Shown here piece by piece: positions 60,283 through 64,000 of a stretch of DNA of 64,000 nucleotides (positions are counted from its first letter, which is position 1; every line of letters begins with the position of its first letter). A model generated the notes under the pieces. That model was given only the letters and a program-made list of their open reading frames with translations. It did not search any database and was not told the origin of the DNA. The stretch comes from Microbacterium psychrotolerans (GTDB lineage: Bacteria > Actinomycetota > Actinomycetes > Actinomycetales > Microbacteriaceae), in the NCBI RefSeq assembly GCF_031085295.1, contig NZ_JAVFWO010000002.1, forward strand, positions 372,001 through 436,000, in the 5' to 3' direction. The position numbers and the translations under genes are program-made.

Positions 60283-60906
60283 TCAGCCGAACAGTGTCTG
60301 CCAGATGTTGACGACGGCGTTCATCTCGAGCTGCGCGAGCAGCAGGATGATCGCGAAGCTGACGATGGCGGCCAGAGGGACCCAGGCCATGAGCCGATCG
60401 GCGGCGTTGCGCACACGCTCAGAGGCGGGTACGAGTCCGGCACGCAGCAGGTGCAGCGTCACCGCGTAGAACGTGGGGATGGTGACCGACCAGGTGACCA
60501 TGCACCACGGGCACAGCGTGTGCAGGTTGGGTGCGTAGATGCTCTGGCCGATGAGCCAGATCACGAGGCCGAACGCGAACGCGATCCCCAGCCAGAAGCA
60601 CCACCAGAACCACCGCGCGAACCGGGCGCGTGCGAGGATCGCCATGCCGACGACGATCGGCGCCACCCAGCCGGTGATTCCGAGGAGGGGGTTGGGGAAG
60701 CCGAAGATACTTCCCTGCCACGAGCCGAGGTTCGCAGTGCACTGCACCAGGACGCTGAAGTCGCATGACGCGATCGCGTTGGGATCCGCGAGTGCGTGGA
60801 GCTTCTCGATCGTGAGCGAGAAAGCCGCCCACCACCCGACGACCCCGGCGATCACGAGCCAGATGGCGAGTCCCGTGGGACGGGTGTGGGTCTGCTGCTC
60901 GGGCAT
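60283..60906 (-). CDS. Vitamin K epoxide reductase (VKOR) family protein
   Basis: 207 residues with five hydrophobic helices. The loop Cys pair is in ASCDFSVLVQCTANLGSWQGSIFGFPNPLLG near 47-77 and the active-site pair is CPWC in LHTLCPWCMVTWSVTIPTFYAV near 140. Bacterial VKOR oxidises extracytoplasmic disulfide-bond catalysts (DsbA-like) and passes electrons to quinones. No thioredoxin domain is fused, so it needs a separate partner. On the minus strand CATAAT stands seven bases before the ATG (leaderless). Confidence 0.94.
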   Translation of the reverse strand: MPEQQTHTRPTGLAIWLVIAGVVGWWAAFSLTIEKLHALADPNAIASCDFSVLVQCTANLGSWQGSIFGFPNPLLGITGWVAPIVVGMAILARARFARWFWWCFWLGIAFAFGLVIWLIGQSIYAPNLHTLCPWCMVTWSVTIPTFYAVTLHLLRAGLVPASERVRNAADRLMAWVPLAAIVSFAIILLLAQLEMNAVVNIWQTLFG

Positions 60907-60913
60907 GACTCGG

Positions 60914-60919
60914 ATTATG
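60914..60919 (-). promoter_or_regulatory. -10 box of leaderless VKOR transcript
   Basis: Minus strand CATAAT, five of six consensus bases, seven bases before ATG 60906. Confidence 0.6.
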
Positions 60920-61028
60920 GCATCGCGATCTGCATGGATGCCGCACCGGCCGCCGTGGCAAATCGGGCCGCCGCGGCGTGGGGAAGTCGCTCGCGCGGTG
61001 CGAATGGGCATTCTGGCTGGGGAAGTGC

Positions 61029-61034
61029 GATAAT
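61029..61034 (+). promoter_or_regulatory. -10 box of the RNase E leader transcript
   Basis: GATAAT, five of six consensus bases; transcription would start at about 61041-61043, at the leader ORF. No good -35. Confidence 0.6.
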
Positions 61035-61042
61035 GGGGGTCG

Positions 61043-61153
61043 ATGACTCGCGGCCGCGCCGTGACGATCATCACCAGAAGACTTCAGGGCGACGAATGCC
61101 CTTGGCAGCGCGAGCATCCGCCTAGCGCCGGATATCCGCTGCAGACCGAGTGA
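61043..61153 (+). CDS. Leaderless 36-codon leader ORF upstream of RNase E/G
   Basis: Starts MTRGRAVTIITRRLQGDE and ends YPLQTE, too short for usual gene calling. The ATG is eight bases after the -10 box GATAAT, so it would be translated from the 5' end. Codons 12 and 13 are AGA AGA followed by CTT, all rare in this genome. Two hairpins follow its stop. I treat it as a candidate leader peptide; coding has not been shown, and it could be non-coding leader sequence. Confidence 0.4.
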   Translation: MTRGRAVTIITRRLQGDECPWQREHPPSAGYPLQTE

Positions 61154-61157
61154 GTTC

Positions 61158-61229
61158 GCGGCACCGCCCCGTCCGGTGGGCATGGGCGGCGCCGCACGAG
61201 ATTTCGCCGGGCGACGCGCGGTGTCGCCC
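61158..61229 (+). promoter_or_regulatory. Structured leader of RNase E/G: two hairpins before the ribosome binding site
   Basis: Hairpin one: 61158-61169 pairs with 61184-61195 with one mismatch in twelve. Hairpin two: GGGCGAC 61209-61215 pairs with 61223-61229, ending five bases before the AGGAG at 61234-61238. The second could limit ribosome access or serve as an RNase E autoregulation site. Confidence 0.5.
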
Positions 61230-61248
61230 CGCTAGGAGTACGCCAGTG

Positions 61249-63717
61249 ATGGCTGATGGAAACGATGCCGAATTCACCCCTCAGACCGAACCCGACGCGC
61301 CGCTGACGCCAGCGGACGATGCGGTGCCCGCCCCCGAGGCGGACACGGCGGTCGAGGCCTCGGAGACGACCGGCGAACCCCAGGAATCGGACGAGCGCGC
61401 CTCTTCCGAGGCTGTTGCCGACGACGTGCAGTCCGATTCCGAGGACGACGCCGTGCCGTTGGGCGCCACCGACGCCTCGCCGCAGAGCGCCGTCCCCGTC
61501 GCAGTGCCTGACGAGTCGGCGACCGAGGTCGAGCCTGCCGCCGAGTCCACCACTCCGGAAACGCCCGAGGCGGGCGCCGCCGCCGAGGCTGAGGCGTCGG
61601 GGGACGCCGACGCCCCGTCGGAGCCCGACGCCCCGTCGGAAGCCGACGCCCCGTCGGAGCCGGAACGCCTGACCGCCGTGAGCCTCGGCCTGCTGCCCGA
61701 GGACTTCGTCTCGGCCGTGTCGACGCAGCTGGTCTTCTACGCGCCCGAGATCGCCCCGCTGCCGCCGCGTTCCGGGCGTCAGCCGGAGGAGGAGCCGGAG
61801 ACCGCCGGCTCGTCGAGCACTTCGCGCCGGCGCAGCCGTCGCCGTGGCGGCGAGGGCCGGGATGAGGCATCCGCCCCCGCCGAGCAGCCGCAGTCGCCGT
61901 CGCAGCCGCGCCAGCGTGCCGTCGAGCTCATCACCGAGCCGCAGCGCATCAAGGGATCGACGCGCCTGGAGGCCAAGAAGCAGCGCCGCCGCGACGGCCG
62001 CGAGGCGGGGCGCCGCCGCGCGGTCGTGACCGAGGCGGAGTTCCTCGCGCGTCGTGAGTCGGTAGACCGAGTGATGATCGTGCGCTCGCGCAACGGCCGC
62101 GTGCAGATCGCCGTGCAGGAGGACAACGTCCTCGTCGAGCACTACGTTGCGCGCAACCAGGACGCGTCGCTGATCGGCAACGTCTACCTGGGGCGCGTGC
62201 AGAACGTACTCCCCAGCATGGAGGCGGCGTTCGTCGACATCGGCCGCGGCCGCAACGCCGTGCTCTACTCCGGCGAGGTCGACTGGGATGCCGTGGAGAC
62301 GGGCAACCAGCCGCGCCGCATCGAACTCGCTCTCAAGACCGGCGACCGCGTGCTGGTGCAGGTGACCAAGGACCCGGTGGGCCACAAGGGTGCCCGTCTG
62401 ACGAGCCAGATCTCTCTCCCCGGCCGGTACCTCGTGTACGTGCCCGGCGGTGCGATGAACGGCATCTCGCGCAAGCTGCCCGACACCGAGCGCGCACGCC
62501 TCAAGAAGATCCTCAAGGAGGTGCTTCCCGAGTCGTCCGGCGTCATCGTCCGCACCGCCGCCGAGGGAGCCACCGAAGACCAGCTCACCCGCGACGTGCA
62601 GCGCCTCACGAACCAGTGGGAGCACATCTCGAAGCAGATCGAGACGATCCAGGCACCCGCTCTGCTGCACTCGGAGCCCGACCTCCTGGTGAAGATCGTC
62701 CGTGACGTCTTCAACGAGGACTTCTCGAAGATGCTCATCCAGGGCGAGGACGCGCATCACACCATCTCGAAGTACCTCGAGTCGGTCGCGCCCGATCTCC
62801 TCGACCGGGTCGAGCGCTACGAGGGCGAACAGGACCCGTTCGACGCCTTCCGCGTGACCGAGCAGATCGAGAAGGCCCTCGACCGCAAGGTCTGGCTGCC
62901 CTCCGGCGGCTCGCTGGTCATCGACCGCACCGAGGCGATGACGGTCGTCGACGTCAACACCGGCAAGTTCGTCGGATCCGGCGGCAACCTCGAAGAGACG
63001 GTCACCAAGAACAACCTGGAGGCCGCTGAGGAGATCGTCCGGCAGCTGCGCCTGCGCGACATCGGCGGCATCATCGTGGTCGACTTCATCGACATGGTGC
63101 TCGAGTCCAACCGCGACCTCGTGCTGCGCCGCCTGGTCGAGTGCCTGAGCCGCGATCGGACCAAGCACCAGGTGGCCGAGGTCACCTCGCTCGGTCTGGT
63201 GCAGATGACCCGAAAGAAGCTGGGTCTCGGCCTGCTGGAGACGTTCAGCGAGGCGTGCGAGGTCTGCGCGGGGCGGGGCGTCATCGTCCACCACGACCCG
63301 GTCGTCAAGCACCGCGCACCCGCTGCCGGCGCGCCGACCTCGGGCCGCCGACCGCGCGGCGGCGCGCCGGCGCCCGCGAACGGCGGATCCAACGGCACCC
63401 ACGTCATCACCGAGGGCGTGAAGTCGGCGCTCGCGCAGATCGCGGCATCCACGATCCATCACAACGACGAGGCGGTACCGGCGGAGCCGGCGGCGGTCAT
63501 CGAGCAGGCGCCCGTCGAGCGCCCCAAGAAGCAGCGCAAGAAGCGCCCGGACTCGGGGTCGAAGAAGGAGAGCCGGACCGAGAAGGACCTGCTCCTCGAC
63601 TCGGTGCTCAATGCGCTCCCCGAGCCCAAGGCTCCCGGTCAGGGCCGCTCCCGCCGCCGCGTCACCACCGCGGCGCTGACGGGCACCCCGGTGCCTCACA
63701 CGCCCTCCGACGACTGA
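61249..63717 (+). CDS. rne: Ribonuclease E/G family protein
   Basis: 822 residues from ATG 61249; the adjacent GTG 61246 lies at a better distance (seven bases) from AGGAG and may be the true start. About 290 residues of acidic low-complexity sequence lead, including three 18-bp repeats (DAPSEP) at 61609-61662 and a basic part. The catalytic region has an S1 domain (GNVYLGRVQNVLPSMEAAFVDIG...) and the RNase E/G active site VIDRTEAMTVVDVNTGKFVG with Asp. The zinc-link Cys are in CEVCAGRGV. It starts mRNA decay and processes rRNA. The basic tail may bind RNA or partners. Confidence 0.95.
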   Translation: MADGNDAEFTPQTEPDAPLTPADDAVPAPEADTAVEASETTGEPQESDERASSEAVADDVQSDSEDDAVPLGATDASPQSAVPVAVPDESATEVEPAAESTTPETPEAGAAAEAEASGDADAPSEPDAPSEADAPSEPERLTAVSLGLLPEDFVSAVSTQLVFYAPEIAPLPPRSGRQPEEEPETAGSSSTSRRRSRRRGGEGRDEASAPAEQPQSPSQPRQRAVELITEPQRIKGSTRLEAKKQRRRDGREAGRRRAVVTEAEFLARRESVDRVMIVRSRNGRVQIAVQEDNVLVEHYVARNQDASLIGNVYLGRVQNVLPSMEAAFVDIGRGRNAVLYSGEVDWDAVETGNQPRRIELALKTGDRVLVQVTKDPVGHKGARLTSQISLPGRYLVYVPGGAMNGISRKLPDTERARLKKILKEVLPESSGVIVRTAAEGATEDQLTRDVQRLTNQWEHISKQIETIQAPALLHSEPDLLVKIVRDVFNEDFSKMLIQGEDAHHTISKYLESVAPDLLDRVERYEGEQDPFDAFRVTEQIEKALDRKVWLPSGGSLVIDRTEAMTVVDVNTGKFVGSGGNLEETVTKNNLEAAEEIVRQLRLRDIGGIIVVDFIDMVLESNRDLVLRRLVECLSRDRTKHQVAEVTSLGLVQMTRKKLGLGLLETFSEACEVCAGRGVIVHHDPVVKHRAPAAGAPTSGRRPRGGAPAPANGGSNGTHVITEGVKSALAQIAASTIHHNDEAVPAEPAAVIEQAPVERPKKQRKKRPDSGSKKESRTEKDLLLDSVLNALPEPKAPGQGRSRRRVTTAALTGTPVPHTPSDD

Positions 63718-63727
63718 GATCCACGTC

Positions 63728-63761
63728 GCTCCCCGCCCTGGCCGTCGCCGGAGCGGGGAGC
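63728..63761 (+). terminator. Hairpin after rne
   Basis: GCTCCCCGC at 63728-63736 pairs with GCGGGGAGC at 63753-63761, eleven bases after the rne stop. Confidence 0.65.
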
Positions 63762-63844
63762 GCGTGCGTTCTCGCGGCGGAGCACGGTGGCACACGCCGT
63801 GCAGCCGACGTGCTCGAGCTCTCGGCTGCGCCCGCGTCTGCGGT

Positions 63845-64000
63845 TCAGTGACGATCGCGGGCCCGCACCCGCAGTCCCGACGCGATGAGCCGCCTGACCA
63901 GCTCATGGCCGCTGACATGCTGCGCACCCGCGGCGATCAGTCGCGCGTGCGCCTCTTCGGGCACGTCGTAGTGGTCGAGGTCGAAGCCGCGGCGTGGGAT
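63845..64000 (-). CDS. DUF4031 domain protein, C-terminal fragment
   Basis: The last 51 codons of a minus-strand gene that extends beyond the window. It reads PRRGFDLDHYDVPEEAHARLIAAGAQHVSGHELVRRLIASGLRVRARDRH, the characteristic end of the actinobacterial DUF4031 family, whose function is unknown. The start and most of the domain lie outside, so nothing more can be said. Confidence 0.8.
   Translation of the reverse strand: MPRRGFDLDHYDVPEEAHARLIAAGAQHVSGHELVRRLIASGLRVRARDRH

Noticed and set aside
61084..63927. Minus-strand reading frame of 947 codons opposite rne
   Set aside because: Shadow of the RNase E gene; the sense strand has complete RNase E motifs.
1..64000. Prophage, insertion sequence, integron or toxin-antitoxin module
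   Set aside because: No integrase, transposase, terminal inverted repeats flanking genes, phage structural genes or recognisable toxin pair; base composition looks uniform.

Overview
The window is a stretch of high-GC actinobacterial chromosome, most likely Microbacterium or a close relative in the Microbacteriaceae. This rests on codon use, on the gene set (group II truncated haemoglobin, actinobacterial paired ClpP1/ClpP2, ileS with an ultrashort-stem T-box, VKOR, DUF4233 between folC and ndk) and on many leaderless promoters. I see no rRNA, CRISPR array, insertion sequence, prophage or plasmid genes. It reads as core chromosome with small accessory operons.

Layout. 1-4.1 kb: end of gatA, gatB, dinB, a GerW/YtfJ-like membrane protein and a small P-loop kinase. 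4.1-6.1 kb (minus): a minimal metalloprotease, clpS, DUF2017, tRNA-His, orn, tRNA-Arg. 6.2-10.3 kb: small unknowns, a divergent YczE/YczR pair with visible operator repeats, a second-type SSB and a lipoprotein. 10.4-14.4 kb: ettA and two acyl-CoA thioesterases flanking a 41-bp-period degenerate repeat. 14.4-24.3 kb (minus): a KSTD-like flavoprotein, trHbO and MscS overlapping by ATGA, an ABC-2 exporter plus NarL-type two-component operon, and pepN. 24.4-29.5 kb: ferrochelatase, RpiB, Nei-type glycosylase, PaiB-like protein, amidohydrolase. 29.5-33.2 kb: multicopper oxidase with a two-component system and a CsoR-like site upstream; then dps. 33.9-37.6 kb: AT3-SGNH acyltransferase, gamma carbonic anhydrase, alpha/beta hydrolase. 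37.7-42.6 kb: tRNA-Gly, tRNA-Pro, tig, clpP1, clpP2, clpX. 42.7-50 kb: three hydrolases, M3 oligopeptidase, and a divergent ArsR-like/small protein/MFS operon whose promoter is built from four 14-bp repeats. 50-60.2 kb: valS, an MHS-type transporter, T-box, ileS, folC, DUF4233, ndk. 60.3-64 kb: VKOR, a leader ORF, RNase E/G and the end of a DUF4031 gene.

How genes work together. tig-clpP1-clpP2-clpX with clpS about 35 kb away form the folding and Clp proteolysis machinery; ileS, valS, gatB, ettA and five tRNA or tRNA-processing features serve translation; folC and ndk serve folate and nucleotide supply. Many genes overlap by ATGA or TGATG, so translational coupling is common.

Most notable signals outside the genes: (1) the heptamer GGATGCC/GGCATCC recurs throughout coding DNA, using otherwise disfavoured codons, and also forms the arms of several terminators, resembling the distribution of DNA-uptake or chromosome-architecture motifs; (2) the 14-bp iteron promoter at 47.7 kb; (3) an RNase E leader with a tiny leaderless ORF containing AGA-AGA, followed by two hairpins ending just before the ribosome binding site; (4) about seventeen genes with a TANNNT-like -10 box 6-7 nt before the start codon, two of which use the upstream gene's TAG stop codon as the start of the -10 box.
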